From Nocardia transvalensis (lineage in GTDB: Bacteria; Actinomycetota; Actinomycetes; Mycobacteriales; Mycobacteriaceae), in assembly GCF_015477765.1 (NCBI RefSeq), contig NZ_JADLQQ010000002.1, forward strand, positions 310,001-374,000: a stretch of DNA of 64,000 nt. The letters are read 5' to 3'. Shown here one piece after another: positions 8,260 to 17,837 of the stretch. The notes under the pieces were generated by a model. The model was given only the letters and a program-made list of their open reading frames with translations. It was not told the DNA's origin and did not search any database. The translations under genes and the position numbers were made by a program. Within the stretch, counting starts at the first letter, position 1, and each line of letters starts with the position of its first letter.

Positions 8260-11200
8260 ATGGCGCTGCACATCCACCGAGCCGAGCGGGCGGATACACT
8301 CGCCGACGCGCTCGCGGCGCTACTGGCGAAGCCGCTGGACGATCCGTTCGCCGCCGAGGTGGTGGCCGTGCCCGCCAATGGGATCGAACGCTGGCTGAAC
8401 CAGCGGCTGGCCGGTGCGCTGGGGGCCGTCGCCGGTGACGGAGTGTCGGCGAACATCACCTTCCCGACACCTTCGGCGCTGGCCGCGACCGTGCTCGCCG
8501 ATGCCACCGGGGTGCCCGCGGAGGACGATCCGTGGGCACCCGAACGCCTCGTGTGGTCGGTGCTGCGCGTGATCGACGCCTCGATCGGCGAGCCGTGGTG
8601 CGCGGTGCTGGCCCGACATCTGGGCGCCGGCGACCCGTCCGGCCGCACCCACCGCACGGGCCGGCGCTACGCCACCGCCGCCCGGATCGCGGCCCTGTTC
8701 GACGGCTACGCAACCCAGCGCCCGACCCTGATCACCGACTGGGCCGCGGGCGCCGACACCGACGGCTGCGGCAACGACCTCCCCGCCGACCTGTACTGGC
8801 AGCCCCACCTGTGGCGCCGCCTGCGCACCGAACTCGCCACCCCCAGCCCCGCCGAACGCCTCGCCCCCGCCTGCACCCGCCTGCGCACCGACCCCACCAG
8901 CGTCGACCTCCCCCAACGCATTTCGCTGTTCGGCCTCACCCGCCCCACCACCGACCAACTGGCCGTCCTCTCGGCCCTGAGCCCCCACCGCGACGTCCAC
9001 CTCTGGCTCCCCCACCCCAGCCCAACCCTCTGGACCACGCTCAACACCCACCCGACGGCTGCTCATCCCGTCCCCGAGGCAGCCCCTTCGGCTCCCCTCG
9101 CCGACGTGACCTCTCGTGCGCCCGCAGCCCGGCCGCACCCTGTCGACCCTCCTGCCCGGCCGCAGTCTCTAGATTCCCCTGCTCGGGCGCAGTCTCTCGA
9201 TTCCCCTGCTCGGGCGCAGTCCGGGCCGGGGGCTGTCGTGCGGCGGGTGGATGATCGCAGTGTGCTGTGCACCGCGCACCCCTTGCTGGCGGCGTTGGGG
9301 CGGGATGCGCGGGAGTTGCAGCAGCGGTTGCGGGCTTTGGGGCCGGTGATCGATACCTATCATGCCGACGGGAATGGATCCTCCTCGCGCACATTGCTTT
9401 CCGAATTGCAGGCCGGGATTGCCGGGGACGCGTGGCCGCCGGAACCCGATCCGGGGCTGGCCGATGGCAGCGTGCAGGTGCACTCGTGTCATGGCCCGGC
9501 GCGGCAGGTGGAGGTGTTGCGCGACGTCCTGCTGGGGATCTTTGCCGCCGATCCGACGCTGGAGCCGCGCGACGTGGTCGTGCTGTGTCCCGACGTGGAA
9601 ACCTACGGGCCGCTGGTGCGGGCGGCGTTCGGGCAGTGGCAGGCCGACGGGCCGACGCATCCGGCGCACGGGCTGCGCGTGCGGCTGGCCGATCGATCAC
9701 CCGGGGCGACCAATCCGGTGCTGACGGTGCTCGAGGACGTGCTCGGCCTGGCCGACGGGCGGGTGACGATCACGCAGGTGCTGGACCTGGCCACCGCCGA
9801 ACCGGTGCGGCTGCGCTGCGGATTCGACGACGACGACATCGAGCGGTTGCGCGAGTGGGCCGCCGAGACCGGGGCCCGCTGGGGAATCGGGCTGCGGCAG
9901 CGGCAGGCGTACGGGCTCGGTGATTTCGCGCAGAACACGCTCAACGCCGCCGTCGACCGGATCCTTCTCGGTGTGGCGGCCGGGGAATCCTCCGAGGACT
10001 GGCTGGATCTGGCGTTACCGCTCGAGGACGTGGACTCCGCCGATGTGGACCTGGCGGGCCGCTTCGCCGAATTCACCGATCGGCTCGCCGTCTGTGTCCG
10101 CGATCTGCGAGGACCCACGCCCGCCGAACCGTCGGGATCGGCCCGGCCCGCCCGGGAGTGGGCGCAGGTGCTCGGCCGCATCCTGGATCTGCTCACCGAT
10201 ACCACCTACGCGCAGTCGTGGCAGGCGGTGGAGGCGCGGCGAGAATTGTCGGCGGCGCTCGACCACGCCGGAGACGTCCCGCTGCGGCTGCCCGATATCG
10301 CGGCGCTGCTGCAGGCGCGGCTCGCGGGACGGGCGGCCCGGGCCAACTTCCGCACCGGCGAGCTCACCGTGTGCACGCTGACGCCGCTGCGGTCGGTGCC
10401 GCACCGGGTGGTGGTGCTGCTGGGACTCGACGACGAGGTGCTCCCGCGCGCGGGCGGGGTGGACGGCGACGATGCGCTGGCACGTGAACCGCTTGTCGGA
10501 GAACGTGATCCGCGCAGCGAGGACCGCCAGATGCTGCTGGATGCGCTGCTGGCCGCGCGGGAGAAGCTGGTGGTGCTGCACACCGGCGCCGATCCGGTGA
10601 CCGGTGCGCACCGCCCGCCCGCGATCCCGCTGGCCGAATTGCTCGATGCGCTGCGCGCCCTGGTGGGCTCGCTGGAGGGGGTGGTGACGCGGCATCCGTT
10701 GCAGGCCTTCGACAGTCGCAACTTCGAGGCGGCGCGTCCGTTCAGCTTCGACACCGTCGCGCTGGCCGGGGCTCGCGCCGCCGCCCGGCCCGTCCAGGAG
10801 CGCCCGTCGTTCCTGCCCGGGCCGCTGCCCGCCGCCGTGTGCACCGATGTCGAACTGGCCGAACTGGTTTCGTTCGCCGAGCATCCGGTGCGGGCCTTTC
10901 TGTGGCAGCGGCTGGGAATCCGGGTCCCCGAGGAAGAGGAGGAGATCGACGAGCGGCTGCCGATCGAACTGGACGGGCTGACGAAATGGAATATGGGCGA
11001 ACGCATGCTGGCGGCCCGGCTGAACGGCGCCGAGCCCGCTGCGCTGCGGGCGGCCGAGTGGCGCCGCGGCACGCTGCCACCGTTCGGTCTGGGCGCGGCC
11101 GTGCTGAACGAGGTGGAGGACACGGTCGACAGGCTGGTGCGGGTGGCGCTGCCGATCCACGAACTACCCTCGCGGACAATCGATATCGCCGTTGATCTCG

Positions 11201-11784
11201 GTGACGGTCGGCTGTTGAGCGGTACGGTTGCCGATGTGCACGACGACGCCCTGGTGCGCACCACCTTCTCCCGGCTCGCCCCCAAACATCGCATCGCCGC
11301 CTGGGTGCGGCTGCTGGCCTTGGCCGCCACCGAGCGGCATCAGGGCTGGCGCGCCGTCACCATCGGCCGCGGCCGCTTCGGCCGCCCCGCCTGGCGTTCC
11401 ACCCTGACCGCCCCGAACGGCGCCGCCGCCCAGTCGATCCTGCGCGATCTGGCCGATCTGAGGGATGCGGGCCTGGCCGAACCCCTGCCCATCGCACCGA
11501 CCGCCTCGGCCGTCTACGCCGAACGTCGTTGCCGGGGCGCGAGTCTCGACGACGCCCGCCTGGCCGCCGATCAGGAATTCCTGGGCGGCCCGAACGGCCC
11601 CAAGGCCTTCGGCGACCACACCGACCGCTACCTGCGCTACGTCTGGGGCCCGGCCCCCCGCCTGGAACACCTGGAGACCCCGCTGCCCACCCCCGACCCC
11701 ACCGGCGAAACCACCCGTTTCGGCGCCCTGTCCCGCCGCCTGTGGAACCCGCTGCTCGCCAACGAGTCCCAGGGCCAGCCATGA
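8260..11784 (+). CDS. recC: RecBCD subunit RecC
   Basis: 1174 residues from ATG 8260 with a GAGAGG site upstream. RecC is the non-ATPase helicase-fold subunit of RecBCD that splits the duplex and, in enterobacteria, reads Chi. The start (HIHRAERADTLADALAALL) and the block around VAVPANGIERWLNQRLA match RecC openings, as does the order with recB and recD. The length is slightly above the roughly 1100 residues of mycobacterial RecC. Part of the excess is a Pro/Ala/Ser linker at about 280-325 built from a 27-bp DNA repeat. The stop overlaps the recB start (ATGA). In mycobacteria RecBCD serves single-strand annealing rather than the main recombination route; whether that holds here is inference. 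Confidence 0.93.
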   Translation: MALHIHRAERADTLADALAALLAKPLDDPFAAEVVAVPANGIERWLNQRLAGALGAVAGDGVSANITFPTPSALAATVLADATGVPAEDDPWAPERLVWSVLRVIDASIGEPWCAVLARHLGAGDPSGRTHRTGRRYATAARIAALFDGYATQRPTLITDWAAGADTDGCGNDLPADLYWQPHLWRRLRTELATPSPAERLAPACTRLRTDPTSVDLPQRISLFGLTRPTTDQLAVLSALSPHRDVHLWLPHPSPTLWTTLNTHPTAAHPVPEAAPSAPLADVTSRAPAARPHPVDPPARPQSLDSPARAQSLDSPARAQSGPGAVVRRVDDRSVLCTAHPLLAALGRDARELQQRLRALGPVIDTYHADGNGSSSRTLLSELQAGIAGDAWPPEPDPGLADGSVQVHSCHGPARQVEVLRDVLLGIFAADPTLEPRDVVVLCPDVETYGPLVRAAFGQWQADGPTHPAHGLRVRLADRSPGATNPVLTVLEDVLGLADGRVTITQVLDLATAEPVRLRCGFDDDDIERLREWAAETGARWGIGLRQRQAYGLGDFAQNTLNAAVDRILLGVAAGESSEDWLDLALPLEDVDSADVDLAGRFAEFTDRLAVCVRDLRGPTPAEPSGSARPAREWAQVLGRILDLLTDTTYAQSWQAVEARRELSAALDHAGDVPLRLPDIAALLQARLAGRAARANFRTGELTVCTLTPLRSVPHRVVVLLGLDDEVLPRAGGVDGDDALAREPLVGERDPRSEDRQMLLDALLAAREKLVVLHTGADPVTGAHRPPAIPLAELLDALRALVGSLEGVVTRHPLQAFDSRNFEAARPFSFDTVALAGARAAARPVQERPSFLPGPLPAAVCTDVELAELVSFAEHPVRAFLWQRLGIRVPEEEEEIDERLPIELDGLTKWNMGERMLAARLNGAEPAALRAAEWRRGTLPPFGLGAAVLNEVEDTVDRLVRVALPIHELPSRTIDIAVDLGDGRLLSGTVADVHDDALVRTTFSRLAPKHRIAAWVRLLALAATERHQGWRAVTIGRGRFGRPAWRSTLTAPNGAAAQSILRDLADLRDAGLAEPLPIAPTASAVYAERRCRGASLDDARLAADQEFLGGPNGPKAFGDHTDRYLRYVWGPAPRLEHLETPLPTPDPTGETTRFGALSRRLWNPLLANESQGQP
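9124..9231 (+). repeat. 27-bp in-frame tandem repeat inside recC
   Basis: Units at 9151-9177, 9178-9204 and 9205-9231, with a degenerate one at 9124-9150. The period is exactly 27 bp, or nine residues (PARPQSLDS, PARAQSLDS, PARAQSGPG). The second and third units share their first 16 bases. The repeat lies in a poorly conserved linker, at about residues 289-324 of RecC. Confidence 0.85.
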
Positions 11785-14700
11785 CCGACGAACTGTTCTC
11801 CCTCACAGACCTCGGGCCCCCCACCCACAACCCACGCCCCCGCCGCCGCTCCACCGACCCTTCCGTCCGCCACAGCACCCCACCCCCATCCGAAACCCCC
11901 GACCTGTTCGCCCTACCGGAACTGGACACCGAAACACCAGCGACGGACGAGACCACCCACGGGGAATCGACAGCCACCAACGAAGTCCCTGCCCCAGCCG
12001 AGGACCCCGCTACCACCGACGACCCGCCAGCACTGGGGAAGGAACCCGACATCGCCGAGGCAGTGGACACCACCCAACCCGTGGTCGATCCCGACGTCGA
12101 CACCGCTCCGGCAGAGGGTCCTGCTACCGCGGGCAACCCGCAAGCATCCGGGAAGGAACCTGGTATCGCCGAGGCCGTGGACACCACCCGGCCCGTGGTC
12201 GATCCCGACCTCGAAACGGTTTCGGCAGAGGGTCCCGCTACCGCGGGCAACCGGCCGATACACGGGGAAGGAACCGATATCGCCGAGTCCTCGAGCGCCA
12301 CGCAACCTGTAGTCGGTCCCGGCGTCGAAACAGCCCCCGCCGATCCACTGCCACTTGCGGATATCGCTGATACCGGCGCACCGGATGCCGGCACCGCCGC
12401 TTCGCCTGCCGCGGACACTGCTGCCGACGAGACGTCACTGCCGGGGGAAGAAGCCGTGCGGGGTGGCGGGTACCGCGTCGACGCGGGCGGGAGTGATTCC
12501 GCTGATCAGCGGTTCGAGCTGCGCGGGCCGTTGCCGCGGGGGACGACGGTGTTGGAGGCCAGCGCGGGGACGGGGAAGACCTATGCCATTGTGGGGCTTG
12601 CGGTGCGGTTCGTGGCCGAGGCGGGGGTGGGTATTTCGGAGCTGCTGCTGGTGACGTTCAGTCGGGCGGCGACGCAGGAGTTGCGGGAGCGGACACGGGA
12701 GCGGTTCGTCGCGGTCGTGGCCGGGTTGGCCGATCTGGAGGGGGCTCGGGACAGTGACGACGAGCTGATTCGGCATCTGGCGCAGGCGGATTCGGCGGAG
12801 GTCGGGCGGCGGCGGGCGCGGCTGGTGGCGGCGCTGTCGGATTTCGATTCCGGCACCATCGTCACCACACACAGTTTTTGTCAGCGCATGCTCGACGAAC
12901 TGGGGCTGGCCGGGGAACAGGATCCGGGCGTGCGGCTGGTCGAAGGTATCGAGGACCTGGTGGCGACCGTGGCCGACGATCTGTTCCTGGCCCGATATGC
13001 GCGCAGCGGACCGCCGTTCTCGCTGAAGGAAGCACACCAACTGGCCGCGGCCGCGGTGCAGGATCGGCACGCCCGGCTGGTGCCCGACGAGGAGATCGGC
13101 GATCACCCGGCCGCCGAGCGGGTGGCCTTCGCGCTCGCGGTGCGAGCGGAAACCGAACGGCGCAAACGGCTTTCGGCCATTCGGGATTTCGACGATCTGC
13201 TGGTCCTGCTGCACGAGGTGCTGGCCGACCCGATCCACGGCGAACGCGCCTGCGGGCGCATCCGGGAACGCTACCGGGTGGCGCTGGTCGACGAATTCCA
13301 GGACACCGATCCACTGCAGTGGGACATTCTGCGGCGCTCGTTCCACGGCCACGCCACGCTGGTCCTGGTCGGCGATCCGAAACAGGCCATCTACGCCTTC
13401 CGCGGTGCCGAGGTGCTCAGCTACCTCGATGCGGTGGCGCACGCCGACACCCGCCGTGAACTGACCACGAACCGGCGCAGCGACGCCGGGCTGCTGGCGG
13501 CGCTCGAACACCTGATGGGCGGAGCGGCCCTGGGGCACAAGCAGATCACCGTGCACCCGGTGGCGGCCGTGCGACCGCACACCCGGCTGGGTGGCACGGT
13601 CGAATCCCCGATCCCCTTGCGGCTGCGGTGTTTCCCGCGAACCGGTGCGGGCCCGCTGAACGGAGCCGGATTCCCCGCGGTCGGACGGCAGCGGTCCCGG
13701 GTCGCCGAGGATCTGGCCGCCGACATCGTGCGCCTGCTGGAATCGGGTGTGCAGCTGAGTGAACGCCCGCTGGGCCCCGGCGATATCGCGGTCCTGGTAC
13801 GCACCCGCGCCCAGATCGATCCGGTGCGCGCGGCCCTGGACCGGGTGGGCGTGGCCTCGGTGCTCGCGGGTGGTGCCAGCGTGTTCGCCACCCAGAGCGC
13901 CACCGACTGGCTGTGGCTGCTGCGCGCCCTGGAGCAGCCGCACCGCGCCGACCGGGTGCGGCTGGCGGCCGGAACCCCGCTGCTGGGGCTGTCGGCGGCC
14001 GACATCGACGCCGGCGGTGCGGATCTGGTCGGCCGGATCGGCGCCCAACTACGCGAGGCGGCCCGGCTGTTCGCCCGCGCGGGTTTCGCTGCCGTCTTCG
14101 AAAAGATTTCCGCCGAAACACAATTGGCGCCGCGGCTGCTCGCGGTGGCGGGCGGGGAACGTCAGCTCACCGACCTGCGGCACATCGCGCAGCTGCTGGA
14201 CCAGGTGGCGCTGCGGGAATCGCTGGGCCTGACCGCCCTGACCCGCTGGCTGGCCGACCGCGTCCGAGATCCGGCCTCGGGCACGGTCGCCGACCGCAGC
14301 CGCCGCCTGGACCGGGACGCGGCCGCCGTGCAGATCGCCACCGTGCACGCCAGCAAGGGCCTGGAATTCCCGGTGGTGTATCTGCCGTTCGCCTGGGACA
14401 GCGCCAAGAACCCGAACCCGGCGACGCTGCTGTTCCACGACGGCCCCGACCGCGTCCTGGATGTCGGCGGCCCGGAGGCGCCGGGCTACGCCGAACGCAA
14501 ACGCCGCAGCGAGGCGGAGGAAGCGGGGGAGGAGCTGCGGCTGCTGTATGTGGCACTGACCCGCGCCCAGAGTCAGGTGGTGGCCTGGTGGGCGCCCGCC
14601 TACGGCACCACGTTCGCGCCGCTGCATCGGATGATCCTGGGCCGTATGCCCGGCAGCGCGGAGGTTCCCGCCCGCAGCGAGGTGCCGGTGGACGGCGTTG

Positions 14701-15788
14701 TCCTGGAACAGCTTTCGGCCTGGGCCGCCGCTGCCCCCGGCGTTGTCGCGGTGGAACCGGTCACAACGATTCCGAAGGTGCGGCCGCGGTGGGAGCGCAC
14801 CGAATCCGCGATCGGAGCGCTGGCCGCCGCGCGGTTCGAGCGCAGCGTGGATCACGACTGGCGGCGCACCTCCTATTCCGCGCTCACCGCCGCCGCTCAC
14901 GACGTGCACACCCACGAACCCGACGAGGCGCCGGGCAGTTCGGACGAACCGGCGGCCCCCGCCGCGGTGCTGGTCGACCAGAGCGAATTCGACGGTGCGG
15001 CACCGTCGTTGATGAACGAGCTGCCCTACGGCGCGGAATTCGGCACCCTGGTGCACGGCGTGCTGGAACGGGTGGATACCGACGCCGCGGATCTGGCCGC
15101 CGAGGTCCGCGCCCGCTGTACCCGGGCGATCGAGGAACTGCTGGCCGATATCGACCCGGACGTGCTGGCCGCCGCCCTGCTGGCGGTCTTGCGCACCCCG
15201 ATGGGCATCGGCTGCCTGGCCGATATCTCCAGCCGGGACCGCCTCAACGAACTCGACTTCGAACTGCCGCTGGCCGGTGGCGACACGCCCGTCGCGGAGC
15301 GCGTGACCGTGCGCCGCATCGCCGGGCTGCTGCGGGCCCACCTGCCGGTCGACGACCCGTTCGCCGAGTACGCCGACCAGCTCGAAACCCTCGACGACAC
15401 CCCGCTGCGCGGCTACCTGACCGGCAGTATCGACGCGGTGCTGCGCATCCGCGGCCCGCGCTTCGTCGTCGTGGACTACAAGACCAACCGGCTCGGCACC
15501 GGCGATCTCACCGTCGCCCACTACACCCGCGACCGGATGGCCGCGGAGATGATGCGCTCACACTATCCACTGCAGGCGATCCTGTATTCGGTTGCCCTGC
15601 ACCGCTACCTGCGCTGGCGCCTGCCGGACTACGAACCGTCCCACCACCTCGGCGGCATCCGCTACCTGTTCGTGCGCGGCATGATCGGCCCCGAAACCCC
15701 GCCCGGCTGCGGCGTTTTCGACTGGAACCCGCCGGTCGCCCTGATCGAGGACCTGTCGCAACTGCTGGCCGGGCAGGAGGACCGATGA
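11781..15788 (+). CDS. recB: RecBCD subunit RecB with a large repeat-built N-terminal extension
   Basis: 1335 residues from ATG 11781, overlapping the recC stop by 4 bp. This is the 3'-5' helicase and nuclease subunit. Motifs in order: Walker A (LEASAGTGKTYA, about 258-269), Walker B (VALVDEFQDTDPLQWDIL), motif III (GDPKQAIYAFRGAE), motif V (VQIATVHASKGLEFPVVYLP), motif VI (LYVALTRAQSQVVAWW), and the C-terminal RecB nuclease motif (FVVVDYKTNRLG). In normal RecB the Walker A lies about 20-30 residues from the start. Here some 235 acidic, Pro/Ala/Thr-rich, low-complexity residues precede it, mostly made of a 38-residue repeat. The codon usage is consistent and there is no frameshift, so the extension should be translated. 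A later start inside the extension cannot be excluded, but the ATGA coupling favours 11781. Confidence 0.93.
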   Translation: MTDELFSLTDLGPPTHNPRPRRRSTDPSVRHSTPPPSETPDLFALPELDTETPATDETTHGESTATNEVPAPAEDPATTDDPPALGKEPDIAEAVDTTQPVVDPDVDTAPAEGPATAGNPQASGKEPGIAEAVDTTRPVVDPDLETVSAEGPATAGNRPIHGEGTDIAESSSATQPVVGPGVETAPADPLPLADIADTGAPDAGTAASPAADTAADETSLPGEEAVRGGGYRVDAGGSDSADQRFELRGPLPRGTTVLEASAGTGKTYAIVGLAVRFVAEAGVGISELLLVTFSRAATQELRERTRERFVAVVAGLADLEGARDSDDELIRHLAQADSAEVGRRRARLVAALSDFDSGTIVTTHSFCQRMLDELGLAGEQDPGVRLVEGIEDLVATVADDLFLARYARSGPPFSLKEAHQLAAAAVQDRHARLVPDEEIGDHPAAERVAFALAVRAETERRKRLSAIRDFDDLLVLLHEVLADPIHGERACGRIRERYRVALVDEFQDTDPLQWDILRRSFHGHATLVLVGDPKQAIYAFRGAEVLSYLDAVAHADTRRELTTNRRSDAGLLAALEHLMGGAALGHKQITVHPVAAVRPHTRLGGTVESPIPLRLRCFPRTGAGPLNGAGFPAVGRQRSRVAEDLAADIVRLLESGVQLSERPLGPGDIAVLVRTRAQIDPVRAALDRVGVASVLAGGASVFATQSATDWLWLLRALEQPHRADRVRLAAGTPLLGLSAADIDAGGADLVGRIGAQLREAARLFARAGFAAVFEKISAETQLAPRLLAVAGGERQLTDLRHIAQLLDQVALRESLGLTALTRWLADRVRDPASGTVADRSRRLDRDAAAVQIATVHASKGLEFPVVYLPFAWDSAKNPNPATLLFHDGPDRVLDVGGPEAPGYAERKRRSEAEEAGEELRLLYVALTRAQSQVVAWWAPAYGTTFAPLHRMILGRMPGSAEVPARSEVPVDGVVLEQLSAWAAAAPGVVAVEPVTTIPKVRPRWERTESAIGALAAARFERSVDHDWRRTSYSALTAAAHDVHTHEPDEAPGSSDEPAAPAAVLVDQSEFDGAAPSLMNELPYGAEFGTLVHGVLERVDTDAADLAAEVRARCTRAIEELLADIDPDVLAAALLAVLRTPMGIGCLADISSRDRLNELDFELPLAGGDTPVAERVTVRRIAGLLRAHLPVDDPFAEYADQLETLDDTPLRGYLTGSIDAVLRIRGPRFVVVDYKTNRLGTGDLTVAHYTRDRMAAEMMRSHYPLQAILYSVALHRYLRWRLPDYEPSHHLGGIRYLFVRGMIGPETPPGCGVFDWNPPVALIEDLSQLLAGQEDR
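11937..12392 (+). repeat. 114-bp in-frame tandem repeat in the recB 5' region
   Basis: The anchor ATCGCCGAGG recurs at 12051, 12165 and (less exactly) 12279, exactly 114 bp apart. A more diverged unit precedes it at 11937-12050, and the last unit fades after about 12350. Each unit encodes 38 residues with the scheme IAEAVDTT.PVVDPD, TAPAEGPATAGN, GKEP. Units two and three are the most alike. The exact period and frame preservation point to repeated slippage or unequal exchange. Confidence 0.88.
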
Positions 15789-15922
15789 GCACAATTCAGT
15801 TGGCGCGGAGGGCAACCGGGCAGTTGCGCACCAGTGCGTCGGGAATTCTGTCTGCCGCAGAACCGCATGGGGCGCTGCCGTGGGGCCGTGACGAGCGCTT
15901 GGCCGGGCAGGAGGTCCGGTGA
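15785..15922 (+). pseudogene. Duplicated recD 5' end: 45-codon ORF between recB and recD
   Basis: ATG 15785 overlaps the recB stop (ATGA), and the TGA at 15920-15922 overlaps the recD GTG (GTGA). The product begins MSTIQLARRATGQLRT and continues to GILSAAEPHG, matching the recD start MTAIQLAQRATGLLRT and GILSAADVHV. Its end DERLAGQEVR mirrors the RecB end SQLLAGQEDR. The ribosome site GCAGGAGG is also duplicated. The two starts are 134 bp apart, so the RecB tail, Shine-Dalgarno sequence and RecD head were copied in tandem. The left copy then decayed but kept an open frame that still couples recB to recD. It is most likely a relic, though it would be translated. Confidence 0.7.
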
Positions 15923-17799
15923 CCGCAATCCAGCTGGCGCAGCGGGCAACCGGGCTGCTGCGGACCTTCAATGCGGCGGGGATTCTCTCGGCCGCCGATG
16001 TGCATGTGGCGGTGCGACTGGGGCGGTTGGGGCGGGAGGACGCCGAGGACGTGCTGTTTGCCGCGGCGTTGGCGGTGCGTGCGGTGCGGTCGGGGTCGGT
16101 GTGCCTGGAACTCGAGCGCATGCACGACATCGGTGTGGACGGGGAAGGGTTCGATGCCGACGATCCGGAGGCGATCGATCCGGCCACGCTGCCGTGGCCC
16201 GAGGTGGAGGCGGTGCTGGCGGCGCTGCGGGTCAGCCCGCTGGTGCAGGGCAGCGACGCGGGTCCGCTGCGGCCGCTGCGGCTGATCGAGCCGGAGGGTG
16301 CGAGCCCGCTGCTGTATCTGGACCGGTACTACCGGCAGGAGCAGACCATCCGCGAGGTGCTGACCGAGCGGGCCGCCACTCACCCGATGGTCGACCCCGA
16401 CAGCGTCCGTCGCCACCTGGACCGCTTGTTCCCGGATTCGCATCGGCCCGGTGAGCCGCCGGACCGGCAGCGGGTCGCGGCGGCGCTGGCCGCCACCCAC
16501 TGGACCACCGTGGTCGCCGGAGGACCGGGCACCGGCAAGACCCACACCATCGCCCGCATCATCGCGCTGCTGGTGGCGATGCAGCGCGAGATTCCGGGCG
16601 CGCCCGCGCTGCGGATCGCGCTGGCCGCCCCCACCGGAAAGGCGGCCGCCCGGCTGCAGGAATCGGTGCGCGAACAGGCGGTCGATCTGGATCTGCCCGA
16701 GCTGACCGCCGCCACCCTGCATCGACTGCTGGGCTGGCAGCGTGGCGGCGCCACCCGTTTCCGCCACCACGAATTCAACCGCCTGCCCTACGACATCATC
16801 GTCGTCGACGAAACCTCGATGGTCTCGCTGACCATGATGAGCCGCCTGCTGCCCGCCGTGCGCCCCGACACCCGCCTGGTGCTGGTCGGCGATCCGGACC
16901 AGCTCGCCTCCGTCGACGCCGGCGCCGTCCTCGCCGATCTGGTCGCCGGACCCGTAGTGGCCCTACCCAATCCGCTGCTCGACCGCATTCTCGACGGCGA
17001 GTCGGTTGCCGGTCATCCCGATGCGCTGACCTCGCGGGAGCGAGAGCGGCTGCGGGGCGGCATCATTCGGCTCACCAGGGGTCGGCGGTTCGGTGGGTGC
17101 ATCGCCGAGCTGGCGGTGGCGGTGCGCGCGGGTGATGCCGATGCCGCCCTCGCGCTGCTGGCCGGCGGCGGTGACGAACTGACGCTGTGCGAGCCGGAGG
17201 AGGTGGCCACGGTGCGGGCCGATGTCGTGCGCGCGGCCCGCGAATCGACAGACGCGGCCGAACGCGGCGACGCCGCCGCGGCCCTCACGGCCATGGAATC
17301 GCATCGCCTGCTCTGCGCGCACCGCCAGGGCCAGTTCGGCGTCGAACGCTGGGACCGGCTGGCCGCCGGATGGGTGGCCGCGGCCGGGATCGGCTCGGAC
17401 GCCGGTGCGGGCCATTGGTTCCCGGGCCAGCCGCTGCTGGTCACCGCCAACGATCACGAGGCCCGCATCTACAACGGCGACACCGGCGTGATCGTGCGCG
17501 CCCCCGACGGCACCCTGCGGGCGGCCCTGCAGCGCGGCAGCGAACCCTACCTCGTCCACCCCACCCAGTTCCCGGGGGTCACCACGGTCTACGCGATGAC
17601 CATCCACCGCAGCCAGGGCAGCCAGTACGCCACCGTCTCCATCGTGCTCCCCGGACCGGAATCCACCCTGCTCACCCGCGAACTGCTCTACACCGCCATC
17701 ACCCGAGCCCGCCACCACGTCCGCATCATCGGCACCGAGGACGCCATCCGCGCCGCCGTCGCCCGCCGCGTCCTGCGCGCCAGCGGCCTGCGCGCCTGA
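15919..17799 (+). CDS. recD: RecBCD subunit RecD
   Basis: 626 residues from GTG 15919, preceded by GCAGGAGG at a good distance. RecD is the 5'-3' superfamily 1B helicase of RecBCD. Seen here: Walker A (VVAGGPGTGKTHTIARII, about 197-214), Walker B (DIIVVDETSMVSLTMMSRLL, about 292-311), motif III (LVLVGDPDQLASVDAGAVL), and the C-terminal UvrD-like domain with MTIHRSQGSQYATVSIVLP and LLYTAITRARHHVRIIG. The length is a little above the roughly 575 residues of M. tuberculosis RecD. The gene is the last of the recC-recB-recD operon; 38 bp separate it from the next, unrelated gene. Confidence 0.95.
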   Translation: MTAIQLAQRATGLLRTFNAAGILSAADVHVAVRLGRLGREDAEDVLFAAALAVRAVRSGSVCLELERMHDIGVDGEGFDADDPEAIDPATLPWPEVEAVLAALRVSPLVQGSDAGPLRPLRLIEPEGASPLLYLDRYYRQEQTIREVLTERAATHPMVDPDSVRRHLDRLFPDSHRPGEPPDRQRVAAALAATHWTTVVAGGPGTGKTHTIARIIALLVAMQREIPGAPALRIALAAPTGKAAARLQESVREQAVDLDLPELTAATLHRLLGWQRGGATRFRHHEFNRLPYDIIVVDETSMVSLTMMSRLLPAVRPDTRLVLVGDPDQLASVDAGAVLADLVAGPVVALPNPLLDRILDGESVAGHPDALTSRERERLRGGIIRLTRGRRFGGCIAELAVAVRAGDADAALALLAGGGDELTLCEPEEVATVRADVVRAARESTDAAERGDAAAALTAMESHRLLCAHRQGQFGVERWDRLAAGWVAAAGIGSDAGAGHWFPGQPLLVTANDHEARIYNGDTGVIVRAPDGTLRAALQRGSEPYLVHPTQFPGVTTVYAMTIHRSQGSQYATVSIVLPGPESTLLTRELLYTAITRARHHVRIIGTEDAIRAAVARRVLRASGLRA

Positions 17800-17837
17800 C
17801 GCGGTATCCGGCCGCGGGTGTGGCTAGGCTGGACGGC

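Noticed and set aside
8070..8438. 122-codon plus-strand ORF overlapping the recC start
   Set aside because: Arg/Gly-rich translation with no site of its own; it runs out of frame into recC.
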